A stretch of 19,937 nucleotides of DNA, from NCBI GenBank assembly GCA_910578805.1, contig CAJTRS010000033.1, positions 1-19,937 of the forward strand, written 5' to 3'. This DNA comes from an uncultured Muribaculaceae bacterium. GTDB taxonomy: Bacteria; Bacteroidota; Bacteroidia; Bacteroidales; Muribaculaceae. The notes beneath the pieces were generated by a model. That model was not told where the DNA came from. It saw only the letters and a program-made list of their open reading frames with translations, and did not search any database. The first letter of the stretch is position 1, and every line of letters begins with the position of its first letter. A program made the position numbers and the translations under genes. Below, piece by piece: positions 1 to 6,934 of this stretch.

Positions 1-134
1 CAAAATCCGGACGGCTATTTTTTTAAGCTATACCTGCTATCGCGGACGGTTGTACTTTTGTATGTTAATGGTATTCAATCGGGGCATTTTCGAATCCCTG
101 AAAAATACGTTTCTGTCAAAAAAAGTGAAAAATA
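1..134. other. Left edge, no assignable gene
   Basis: No gene can be assigned here. Two plus-strand frames are open from the window edge: frame 1 runs to a TAA at 151-153 (50 codons) and frame 2 to a TAA at about 173-175. Neither translation resembles a family I know, and two overlapping open frames in AT-rich DNA are expected by chance. The 3' end of a gene starting outside the window cannot be excluded. A TACTTTTG box at 53-60 fits the Bacteroidota -7 consensus but has no good -33 partner. Confidence 0.4.
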
Positions 135-166
135 TTTGGATATATGCTTCTAAAGCGATAATTTTA
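135..166 (+). promoter_or_regulatory. Predicted Bacteroidota promoter
   Basis: TTTG at 135-138, a 20-nt spacer, then TAATTTTA at 159-166. This matches the Bacteroidota vegetative consensus (TTTG, 19-21 nt, TAnnTTTG) except for the last base. The stretch just upstream is A-rich, as expected for an UP-like element. Transcription would start near 171-174, and no convincing protein start follows before the terminator at 356-387. Confidence 0.45.
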
Positions 167-171
167 CACAC

Positions 172-387
172 ATAAATCTAACCTATCATAAGTATAATTA
201 CCAATTAGAACAATTATTCATAAAACAACTACCTATCATGGAGCGTATCCGTCTCCATATCCCCTGTTAAAATCCCATTTGTTTATAAGAAATTTCTAAG
301 GCACTAAAAATTAGCGTAAAAGGCCTTTATCCGGTAATTGCCGTGAAGGTTACGGACTCCGACAATGTGTTATTGTCGGAGTTTTTT
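172..387 (+). ncRNA. Candidate small RNA, about 215 nt
   Basis: This stretch lies between a good promoter match (135-166) and a strong intrinsic terminator (356-387), with no convincing ORF. Internal structure includes a 6-bp hairpin ATGGAG/CTCCAT (238-243 with 253-258), a short hairpin CTAA/TTAG (304-314), a palindrome AAAGGCCTTT (319-328), and CCGT/ACGG (341-344 with 352-355). ACCTATCAT occurs twice, at 181-189 and 231-239. The only small ORF seen is 10 codons (238-270). I do not recognise an RNA family. Alternatives are an untranslated leader with attenuator for the gene at 528, or the 3' region of a gene outside the window. Confidence 0.35.
356..387 (+). terminator. Rho-independent terminator
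   Basis: A perfect 11-bp stem, ACTCCGACAAT (356-366) with ATTGTCGGAGT (372-382), closes a 5-nt loop and runs into six T (382-387). No T tract follows on the opposite strand, so it acts on plus-strand transcripts. It ends either the candidate RNA that starts near 172 or a gene to the left of the window. Confidence 0.8.
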
Positions 388-453
388 ACGTTTTTTTGTT
401 TTTATTTGCAAAATGTAAAATAAATCATTATATTGCGTCCGATAAGATTACGG

Positions 454-474
454 TGCGCTCCAATGTGGAGTGCG
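454..474 (+). other. Leader hairpin before the first gene
   Basis: Bases 454-462 pair with 466-474 to give a 9-bp stem with two G-T wobbles and an ATG triloop. No T tract follows, so it is not a terminator. It lies 53 nt before the start at 528 and would be in the 5' untranslated leader if transcription starts near 440, where a weak promoter is possible (TTTG 405-408, 20 nt, TATATTG 429-435). A regulatory role is only a guess. Confidence 0.3.
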
Positions 475-514
475 ATAAAAACGGGAAATTTGAACTTGTG
501 TACGAATGAAAAAT

Positions 515-520
515 AGGAGG
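515..520 (+). promoter_or_regulatory. Strong Shine-Dalgarno sequence
   Basis: AGGAGG, seven bases before the ATG at 528. Perfect Shine-Dalgarno sequences are uncommon in Bacteroidota, whose start regions are usually just A/T-rich, and the other starts checked here (for example gcvH at 3691 and mtnN at 15980) lack one. It supports the chosen start. Confidence 0.55.
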
Positions 521-527
521 AATCGCT

Positions 528-1472
528 ATGAAAGGATTTTACAGAATTATTGCTGTTGTGGTTTTGGCTCTGAGTGGAGTCGGGGCAATGGCGCAGACGG
601 AGATCACGTCCGATATGATATGGCGCGAAGGTACCACTTGGACGGAAGTTAGAGTTAATACTCTAAGGAAAACTTATACTCGTGGCGAATATTCATTGGT
701 GCCGGTGGAATATGGTGGAGAACAACGCCTTACGGTCAAGGAACTGAGTTTCTACTGTGGCTCGTATGCACCTGGTAATTTATCTTGTGACGGGGCACAT
801 TATAAATATCCTATTGGCACCACACTTCAGCCTTACATACGTCTGGTGGATAATAGAGTGTATGTGCGAATGCCATGTCTTGACAAAGAACTGGTGATGT
901 ATGATTTTAATACATGGAATGATAATGGAGTTGCGAGATATGAATATGTGACAAATGCTGACAGCGGTGATGGTTATGTGTTGGCCGATAGGAGTGAAAG
1001 TGTCAATACGATGACTGAAATGTATATCGATCCCGATAACCGTTTCGTAGGAAATGTGTATGTTAAAGCCGATATAAATGTAACCAATATAAAAGGCATT
1101 GGCCGGCTCAACGATTTTTACGGCTTGGTATGTTGTTATGATCTGCCAAGGTTTTCTAATGGAGATGGCGGTGTCGATGTTATAGAGGTAAAGACTCCGG
1201 AGCTTGGGGTTGTTTACCGTCACCCGAATTACTCCGAGTATGACAAGTATGCCGGGGTTGAGGCCATCGAGGCCGGGGTTGGCGAGCCCGAAATTTTGGT
1301 CAGCGGCGATGCCGTGACTGTGACTTCGGAGGCCGAAGTAGATGTTTTGGTCTATACTGTTACAGGCATGGAGGTGCGGCGCGGAGTTTGCCTCGGGTCG
1401 CTTAACGTGCCCTTGAATCCGGGTCTTTACATAGTTCGCGCCGGCACCGTTACCCGCAAGGTACGGATATGA
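528..1472 (+). CDS. Secreted protein with type IX-like C-terminal tail
   Basis: A 314-residue protein with a clear Sec signal peptide (about residues 1-22; hydrophobic IIAVVVLALSG, then AMAQ before the likely cleavage). The middle (about 25-240) is polar, rich in Tyr, Asp and Asn, and matches no family I recognise. The last 70 residues look like the beta-sandwich tail called T9SS type A sorting domain (Por secretion tail): a VDVLVYTVTGMEV segment, then LNPGLYIVRAG and a final basic VTRKVRI. Such tails direct proteins to the outer membrane or cell surface where a type IX system exists; nothing in this window shows that one does. The start is fixed by AGGAGG at 515-520, seven bases before the ATG. 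The gene stands alone between a terminator and the glycine cleavage operon. Its first two thirds are AT-richer than its tail and the next operon. Confidence 0.75.
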   Translation: MKGFYRIIAVVVLALSGVGAMAQTEITSDMIWREGTTWTEVRVNTLRKTYTRGEYSLVPVEYGGEQRLTVKELSFYCGSYAPGNLSCDGAHYKYPIGTTLQPYIRLVDNRVYVRMPCLDKELVMYDFNTWNDNGVARYEYVTNADSGDGYVLADRSESVNTMTEMYIDPDNRFVGNVYVKADINVTNIKGIGRLNDFYGLVCCYDLPRFSNGDGGVDVIEVKTPELGVVYRHPNYSEYDKYAGVEAIEAGVGEPEILVSGDAVTVTSEAEVDVLVYTVTGMEVRRGVCLGSLNVPLNPGLYIVRAGTVTRKVRI

Positions 1473-1511
1473 AGAGGGGATAGAATGAGGTGTTTTTTTA
1501 TTGGTCGCGTG

Positions 1512-1543
1512 CTTGGAGGTGTAAGTTTTGTTTGCTAAATTTG
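1512..1543 (+). promoter_or_regulatory. Promoter of the lplA-gcv operon
   Basis: CTTG at 1512-1515, a 20-nt spacer and TAAATTTG at 1536-1543, a full match to the Bacteroidota -7 consensus TAnnTTTG and three of four bases at -33. Transcription would start near 1548, leaving a leader of about 40 nt before lplA. The -7 box sits inside the left arm of an inverted repeat (1533-1543 with 1572-1582), so a repressor or activator site may overlap the promoter. I see no glycine riboswitch. Confidence 0.55.
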
Positions 1544-1582
1544 TGAGAGTAACATCTGTGTTTGTTATATGCAGATTTAGCA
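1533..1582. repeat. Inverted repeat over the gcv promoter
   Basis: TGCTAAAT at 1533-1540 and ATTTAGCA at 1575-1582 are perfect inverted copies. With one mismatch the match extends to 11 bases (1533-1543 with 1572-1582). The left arm covers the -7 promoter box, and the right arm lies eight bases before the lplA start. As the left arm lies upstream of the predicted transcription start, the repeat would work as DNA (operator) rather than as an RNA hairpin. Confidence 0.4.
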
Positions 1583-1589
1583 TACTGCC

Positions 1590-2579
1590 ATGAAATACGT
1601 GAGTCTGCCCGATAGTTTGATACGCCCGTTGCCTTTTTATCTGGCAATGGAGGAGTATTTGGCTGTGAAATTTGACTCGCGCGAGGATATGTTCTTTATG
1701 TGGCAGGTAAAGCCTACAGTGATATTCGGCCGCAATCAGGTGATAGAGCGAGAGGTGAATGTGGACTATTGCCGCAGTCGGGGTATAGCCATGTACCGCC
1801 GGCGCAGCGGTGGTGGGTGTGTGTATGCCGACATGAGCAATATAATGTTTTCGTGTGTCACAACTGCCGATGATCCGGTGGCGGTGACTTTCGGCCGATA
1901 TACCTCGCGGGTGGCGGCAATGTTGTGTTCGCTCGGACTCGACGCTTCGGCCACATCGCGCAACGATATACTTATCGGTGACCGCAAGGTGTCGGGAAAC
2001 GCTTTCTACCATAAGCCCGGGCGCAGTATAGTGCACGGTACAATGCTCTATGACACGGATATGACCAACATGTCGGCGGCCATCACCCCCTCACGGGCGA
2101 AGCTGGAAGCCAAGGGTGTGGAGAGTGTGCGTGCACGCATCACCACTCTGCGCGAGCATACTGACATGGGCCTGGAGCAATTCAAGGACTATGCCCGGGA
2201 ATATATGTGTGACGGCGATGTGGCTCTGGGCGTTGATGATGTGGCCGCCATAGAGAAATTGGCGGAGCCTTACTTCGACCCCGAATGGATATATGGCCGC
2301 CGGCGCGGTACCTTTACATCACGCAGGCTTATCGACGGTGTGGGGGAGTTTCAGGTACAGCTGTCGGTTGGTGACCGAAAGATAACAGGTCTCGACCTGG
2401 CAGGCGACTTTTTCCTTACCGGCGATATGGATTCGCTGATAGTCAACAGGCTTATAGGTGTGGATTACGATCGCGAGGCAATAGAGGCCGCGATGGCCGA
2501 TGTCAATACGTCGAATGTGATTCACGGCCTTACAACACCGCAGTTAATCAATCTACTATTTGAAAATGGAACAGAATAA
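1590..2579 (+). CDS. lplA: Lipoate-protein ligase A
   Basis: A 329-residue cytoplasmic enzyme, close to the usual length of about 330-340. It activates free lipoate with ATP and attaches it to the lipoyl-domain lysine of proteins such as GcvH. The family signature is clear: RRRSGGGCVYAD at residues 70-81 (lipoate-binding loop), and GDRKVSGNAFY around 130-140 with the conserved Lys133 that contacts the lipoyl-adenylate; HGTMLYD follows at 149-155. A C-terminal accessory domain follows (about 245-329). It is first in the glycine cleavage operon and its 3' end overlaps gcvT by 14 bases, suggesting that GcvH is its main client. Its presence implies lipoate salvage; lipA and lipB are not in this window. 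It could also lipoylate 2-oxoacid dehydrogenase subunits elsewhere. Confidence 0.93.
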   Translation: MKYVSLPDSLIRPLPFYLAMEEYLAVKFDSREDMFFMWQVKPTVIFGRNQVIEREVNVDYCRSRGIAMYRRRSGGGCVYADMSNIMFSCVTTADDPVAVTFGRYTSRVAAMLCSLGLDASATSRNDILIGDRKVSGNAFYHKPGRSIVHGTMLYDTDMTNMSAAITPSRAKLEAKGVESVRARITTLREHTDMGLEQFKDYAREYMCDGDVALGVDDVAAIEKLAEPYFDPEWIYGRRRGTFTSRRLIDGVGEFQVQLSVGDRKITGLDLAGDFFLTGDMDSLIVNRLIGVDYDREAIEAAMADVNTSNVIHGLTTPQLINLLFENGTE

Positions 2580-3663
2580 GAGAACATGTCTTTATGACCG
2601 GCATGTGGAAGCCGGCGCGTTGATGAGTCCGTTCGGCGGATTCGATATGCCGATACAGTATTCCGGCATAACCGAGGAGCATCAGGCCGTGCGCACAGGT
2701 TGCGGCGTGTTTGATGTGTCGCACATGGGTGAGGTTAACGTTTCGGGTCCTCAGGCCGAAGCGTTTGTCAACCATATTTTCACCAATGATGTGGCCGGTG
2801 CGCCCGACGGCAAGATATTCTACGGCATGATGCTCAATGAGTCCGGAGGCACGGTCGATGATCTGTTGGTGTATAAGCGTGGCGAGAATAACTTTCTTCT
2901 GGTGATCAATGCCTCGAATATCGGCAAGGACGTGGCGTGGATAGAGCGTCACAGCGCCGGTTACGATGTGGAGGTGGTGAATCTCAGCGATGAGCTCGGA
3001 GAGCTTGCCGTGCAGGGCCCCCGGAGCGAGGAAGTGATGCGTCAGGTGCTGGGCATAAGCAGTGACGATCTGACATTCTATACATTTCGTGAGGAGTGGC
3101 TTGACGGGGTGCATATCCTTGTAAGCCGCACCGGTTACACCGGCGAGGACGGTTTTGAGATATATGCTCCTGCCGGTACCATAGTGAAGATGTGGGACGC
3201 GCTGATGGAATCGGGGCTTGCGGTACCGTGCGGCTTAGGTTGCCGTGACACGCTGCGCTTCGAGGTGGGGCTGCCGCTCTATGGCGACGAACTCGCCGAT
3301 GATATATCGCCTGTAGAGGCCGGTCTGTCGGTATTTGTGAAGTTTGACAAGCCTGAATTCATAGGCCGCGATGCCGTGTTGAGGCAAAAGACCGAGGGCG
3401 TCGGCCGCAAACTGGTGGGGCTCGAACTGCTTGACCGGGCCATAGCCCGCCACGGTTATGAGGTGCTTACACCCGACGGCGAGGTCGTGGGGCATGTGAC
3501 CACAGGTTACCGTGGCATATCGGTGGACAAAAGCCTGGCCATGGCGCTGGTCGATGCCCGTTATGCCGCCAAGGATACCGAACTGATGGTGCAGATACGG
3601 CGCAAGCGGTTTCCGGCACGTGTCACCGCCAAGAAATTCTACAAGAAAAGTTATAAGAAATAA
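2566..3663 (+). CDS. gcvT: Glycine cleavage system T protein (aminomethyltransferase)
   Basis: A 365-residue enzyme of the expected length. It takes the aminomethyl group from the lipoyl arm of GcvH, transfers the one-carbon unit to tetrahydrofolate and releases ammonia. Visible hallmarks are FGGFDMPIQYSG near residues 23-34, FDVSHMGE at 49-56, GGTVDDLLVY at 94-103 with the Asp pair containing the catalytic Asp, and RTGYTGEDGFEIY at 188-200, followed by CGLGCRDTLRFEVGLPLYGDEL-type sequence in the folate-binding core. The ATG at 2566 is chosen; an in-frame TTG two codons earlier (2560) is less likely. The start overlaps the end of lplA, which suggests translational coupling. The last residues are very lysine-rich (KKFYKKSYKK). 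Confidence 0.96.
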   Translation: MEQNKRTCLYDRHVEAGALMSPFGGFDMPIQYSGITEEHQAVRTGCGVFDVSHMGEVNVSGPQAEAFVNHIFTNDVAGAPDGKIFYGMMLNESGGTVDDLLVYKRGENNFLLVINASNIGKDVAWIERHSAGYDVEVVNLSDELGELAVQGPRSEEVMRQVLGISSDDLTFYTFREEWLDGVHILVSRTGYTGEDGFEIYAPAGTIVKMWDALMESGLAVPCGLGCRDTLRFEVGLPLYGDELADDISPVEAGLSVFVKFDKPEFIGRDAVLRQKTEGVGRKLVGLELLDRAIARHGYEVLTPDGEVVGHVTTGYRGISVDKSLAMALVDARYAAKDTELMVQIRRKRFPARVTAKKFYKKSYKK

Positions 3664-3690
3664 TCCAATACCAAAAAATATAAAGAAATT

Positions 3691-4062
3691 ATGAGCAAGA
3701 TTTATTATTCGGAAACCCATGAATATGTAAGCGTAGATGGCAATGTGGGTCTCGTAGGCATCTCGGACTATGCCCAGAAAGCCCTTGGCAATGTGGTGTA
3801 TGTGGATATGCCCGAAGTGGGCGACGATGTGGAGGCCGGAGAGGATTTCGGCGCCGTGGAGAGCGTCAAGGCCGCTTCCGATCTGATAGCTCCTGTGAGT
3901 GGTGCCGTGGTGGAGATAAACGAACTGCTGATAGACAATCCGCGTCTGCTCAACGAAGACCCTATGGCCAACTGGATCATAAAGGTGGAATTGTCCGATC
4001 TGTCGGAGCTTGACACGCTTATGTCGGCTGAGGCTTACGCCGAATTTTGCGCCAAGGCGTAA
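3691..4062 (+). CDS. gcvH: Glycine cleavage system H protein
   Basis: A 123-residue lipoyl carrier, close to the usual 125-130. It shuttles the aminomethyl intermediate between the P, T and L proteins on a lipoyl-lysine. The lipoylation site is Lys60 in GAVESVKAASDLIAPVSG, and the N-terminal THEYVSVDG and VGISDYAQKALGN segments are typical. All family landmarks are intact. It lies 27 bases after gcvT with an A-rich, Shine-Dalgarno-free start region, normal for Bacteroidota, and 36 bases before gcvPA. The substrate-lysine context fits modification by the LplA encoded at the head of the same operon. Confidence 0.97.
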   Translation: MSKIYYSETHEYVSVDGNVGLVGISDYAQKALGNVVYVDMPEVGDDVEAGEDFGAVESVKAASDLIAPVSGAVVEINELLIDNPRLLNEDPMANWIIKVELSDLSELDTLMSAEAYAEFCAKA

Positions 4063-4098
4063 CGAAACATAATATCCCCCCTATCTGATAAAAACATT

Positions 4099-5427
4099 AT
4101 GAGCCACAGATATTTTCCGCATACTGCCGCCGATATCGAAGCCATGTTGCAGCGTTGCGGCGTGGAGGATATGAACGGACTGTATGCCGATATCCCAGAG
4201 AGCCTGTTGCTTAAAGGCGGCTATGAACTGCCCGAGGAGATGAGCGAGACAGAAGTGCGTGACTTTTTCAGGAGCCTTGCAGATAAAAACATGGTGCTTA
4301 AATGCTTTGCCGGAGCCGGTTTCTATGACCATTATTCGCCTGCGGTGGTGCCTTACATCATGTCGCGGTCCGAGTTTCTCACGGCCTACACTCCCTATCA
4401 GCCCGAAATATCGCAGGGCACGCTCCAGTATATATTCGAGTACCAGAGCATGATGGTCTCGCTTACGGGTATGGACGTGAGCAATGCCTCGATGTATGAC
4501 GGTACCACGGCCACGGCCGAGGCTATGCTCATGGCGGTGGCCGCATCGCGCAAGCGACGCAGGGTGCTTGTTTCGGCCACGCTCAATCCGGCGGTGCGCC
4601 GCGTGGTTGACACTTATGCCCGGTATCATGGCGTCGAGATCGATGAGATAGCACAGATAGGCGGAATTACAGACATAGATGATCTGAAGGCTAAATTGAT
4701 GCAGGGCGATGTGGCAGGCGTGATAGTCGCCACCCCGAATTTCTATGGCGTGGTCGAGGACTATTCCGGCTGGGCCGATCTGTGTCATGAGCATAAAGCC
4801 TTGTTTATCATAAATTGTGTGCCTGCCGACCTGTCGGTGCTCAAGACTCCCGGCGAGTGGGGCGCCGACATAGCCTGCGGTGATGCTCAGTCGCTCGGCA
4901 TGCCGCTGAATTACGGGGGCCCTTACCTTGGATTTCTGTGTTCCCGAAAAGAGCTCATACGCAAGATGCCCGGTCGCATAGTAGGAGCCACCACCGATGC
5001 CGACGGCCGGCGTACGTTTGTGCTCACCCTTCAGGCACGCGAGCAGCACATACGCCGTGACAAGGCCACAAGCAATATCTGTTCCAACCAGGGTCTTATG
5101 GCTCTGCACACGGCAGTTTACCTCAGCATAATGGGTGCCGAAGGACTCCGTGAGGCGGCTATGGCCGGCTATAACGGTGCACATTATCTTGCCGACAAAC
5201 TTACCGCCACAGGGAAATGCTCGCTGAAATATCCCGAAGCTCCGTTTTTCAATGAATTCGCCGTGACTATGCCGGGTGTGGATATCGATGCGTTCATGCG
5301 CCGGTGTGTGGACCGGGGTATTCTACCGGGTGTTAGGATAGCTTCCGATGAAATGCTCATAGCGGTTACAGAGATTCCGTCACGTAGGGATATGGATATT
5401 TTGGCCGGAATCCTGGCCGGTATGTAA
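4099..5427 (+). CDS. gcvPA: Glycine dehydrogenase (decarboxylating) subunit 1
   Basis: A 442-residue protein matching the two-subunit form of the P protein, N-terminal half (usually about 440-450). Together with GcvPB it decarboxylates glycine and loads the aminomethyl group onto lipoyl-GcvH. It starts with HRYFPHTAADIEAML and contains FAGAGFYDHYSPAVVP, PYQPEISQGTLQYIFEYQ and YDGTTATAEA, all characteristic of the subunit; the C-terminal part has GGPYLGFLC, PGRIVGATTDADG and CSNQGLMAL. The PLP-binding lysine is not in this subunit but in GcvPB. The split arrangement differs from the single 950-residue GcvP of many other bacteria. No defect is visible. Confidence 0.95.
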   Translation: MSHRYFPHTAADIEAMLQRCGVEDMNGLYADIPESLLLKGGYELPEEMSETEVRDFFRSLADKNMVLKCFAGAGFYDHYSPAVVPYIMSRSEFLTAYTPYQPEISQGTLQYIFEYQSMMVSLTGMDVSNASMYDGTTATAEAMLMAVAASRKRRRVLVSATLNPAVRRVVDTYARYHGVEIDEIAQIGGITDIDDLKAKLMQGDVAGVIVATPNFYGVVEDYSGWADLCHEHKALFIINCVPADLSVLKTPGEWGADIACGDAQSLGMPLNYGGPYLGFLCSRKELIRKMPGRIVGATTDADGRRTFVLTLQAREQHIRRDKATSNICSNQGLMALHTAVYLSIMGAEGLREAAMAGYNGAHYLADKLTATGKCSLKYPEAPFFNEFAVTMPGVDIDAFMRRCVDRGILPGVRIASDEMLIAVTEIPSRRDMDILAGILAGM

Positions 5428-5457
5428 AGGATTGTATCACCGAATTTTTCGATAATT

Positions 5458-6934
5458 ATGAACAGAGAATATTACGGAAAGCTGATTTTTGAACTATCAC
5501 GTCCGGGCAGAAAAGGCTATCGATTGCCGGCTAACGGTTGTCCGGAAGCTGTCGGGTTGCCGTCGGCTCTCCTGCGCGGTGATGCGCCTGAGCTTCCTCA
5601 GGTTGACGAGCTGACAGTGGTGAGGCATTACAATAATATGAGCACCAATAATTTCGGTGTGGATACCGGGTTTTACCCGCTGGGGTCATGCACCATGAAG
5701 TACAATCCCAGGATCAACGAGGAGATAGCCGCGAAGCCTGCATTGGCGGCATCGCTTCACCCGCACCAACCTGACTATACCGCGCAGGGGGCTCTTGAAG
5801 CATACCACAAGCTGCAGGCGGCTCTGTCGGAAATCGGAGGCATGGGTGAGTTCACGCTCAATCCCTATGCCGGAGCGCATGGCGAACTCACCGGACTGAT
5901 GGTGATACGCGCCTACCATATGAGCCGCGGCGATTCGGGCCGCACGAAAGTCATAGTGCCCGATTCGGCTCACGGAACCAATCCGGCGAGTGCGGCTATG
6001 GCCGGGCTTAAAGTGGTGGAGGTGAAAAGCCTTCCTGACGGTCGATGTGGAGGCACTGAGACTGCTGCTTGACGAGAGTGTGGCCGCCGTAATGATGACC
6101 AATCCCAACACTCTCGGCATATTTGAAAGCCATATCCCCGAAATTGCAGCCATGGTACACGGCGTAGGTGCGCTGATGTATTACGATGGTGCCAATCTGA
6201 ATCCATTGCTGGGAGTGGCCCGGCCGGGCGATATGGGATTTGATGTCATGCACATTAATCTCCACAAGACATTCTCCACACCTCACGGTGGCGGTGGTCC
6301 CGGTTCCGGTCCTGTGGGTGTGCGCAAAGGGCTGGAAGATTTTCTGCCCGGTCCGCGTGTGGTGATGAATGCCGACGGCACTTATGGCACCACCTTTACC
6401 GACGGATCACTCGGTTCGGTATCGGCTTGGCTCGGGAACTTTGCCGTGGAACTCAAGGCGCTCAGCTATATACTCTCGCTCGGGCGCGGGGGGCTGCATG
6501 AGGCCGGACGGTTAGCCACGCTCAATGCCAATTATGTCAAGGAATCACTGCGCGATCTGTATCTGTTGCCTATCGACAGGGTGTGCAAGCATGAGTTTGT
6601 GTTTGACGGGCTTGCCGATAAATCGACCGGTGTGACCACTCTGCATGTGGCCAAGCGGCTTCTTGACCACGGTTATCATGCTCCCACCATATACTTCCCG
6701 CTGCTTTTCCACGAATCGCTCATGATTGAGCCTACCGAGACGGAGAGCAAGGAGACTCTTGATGACTTCATCGATGTGATGCGCTCCATAGCGCTTGAGG
6801 CAACCGAGGCTCCCGAGACACTTAAGTCGGCGCCGCACAACACTCCGGTTCGCCGCCCTGACGACACGGCGGCGGCATTGAATCCGGTGACCACATATTT
6901 CGATCTTATAAAATCCGATATAAAACCATCATGA
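5458..6934 (+). pseudogene. gcvPB: Glycine dehydrogenase subunit 2, frameshifted
   Basis: Two reading frames together encode GcvPB. The first, 5458-6072, holds the N-terminal half: FELSRPGRKGYRLP, GFYPLGSCTMKYNP, and SAHGTNPASAAMAG. The second continues from about 6044 to 6934 with the rest: TNPNTLGIFE, YYDGANLNP, INLHKTF with the PLP-binding lysine at 6266-6268, PHGGGGPGSGPVGV, and EPTETESKETLD. Homology switches frame between GGT (6040-6042) and GAT (6044-6046), where family members read DG-R/L-VD-VEAL. Two bases, or five, are missing relative to an intact gene. The first frame then runs about nine foreign codons to a TGA at 6070-6072. The joined product would be about 490 residues, the normal length. 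The second frame overlaps lpd by four bases. No homopolymer lies at the site, so a common sequencing slip is not the obvious cause. Translation of the second part could restart at GTG 6047, but an active enzyme is doubtful. Confidence 0.88.

Noticed and set aside
238..270. 10-codon ORF as a leader peptide.
   Set aside because: Too short to judge, no clustered codons for one amino acid as in attenuation, and it coincides with a hairpin.
1473..1589. Glycine riboswitch before the gcv operon.
   Set aside because: The predicted leader is about 40 nt and has none of the conserved paired-aptamer structure.
780..2036. Minus-strand open frame of 418 codons spanning two plus-strand genes.
   Set aside because: It lies opposite the secreted protein and lplA, its translation is His/Ile-rich and matches no family, and lplA is secure.
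4081..5184. Minus-strand open frame of 367 codons opposite gcvPA.
   Set aside because: A shadow of gcvPA codon usage; gcvPA has family motifs throughout.
6025..6072. Programmed frameshift in gcvPB.
   Set aside because: No slippery heptamer, no prfB-like site, and a +1 shift on GGT to GTC would leave poor tRNA pairing; Bacteroidota also make little use of internal Shine-Dalgarno signals. A mutation or assembly error fits better.
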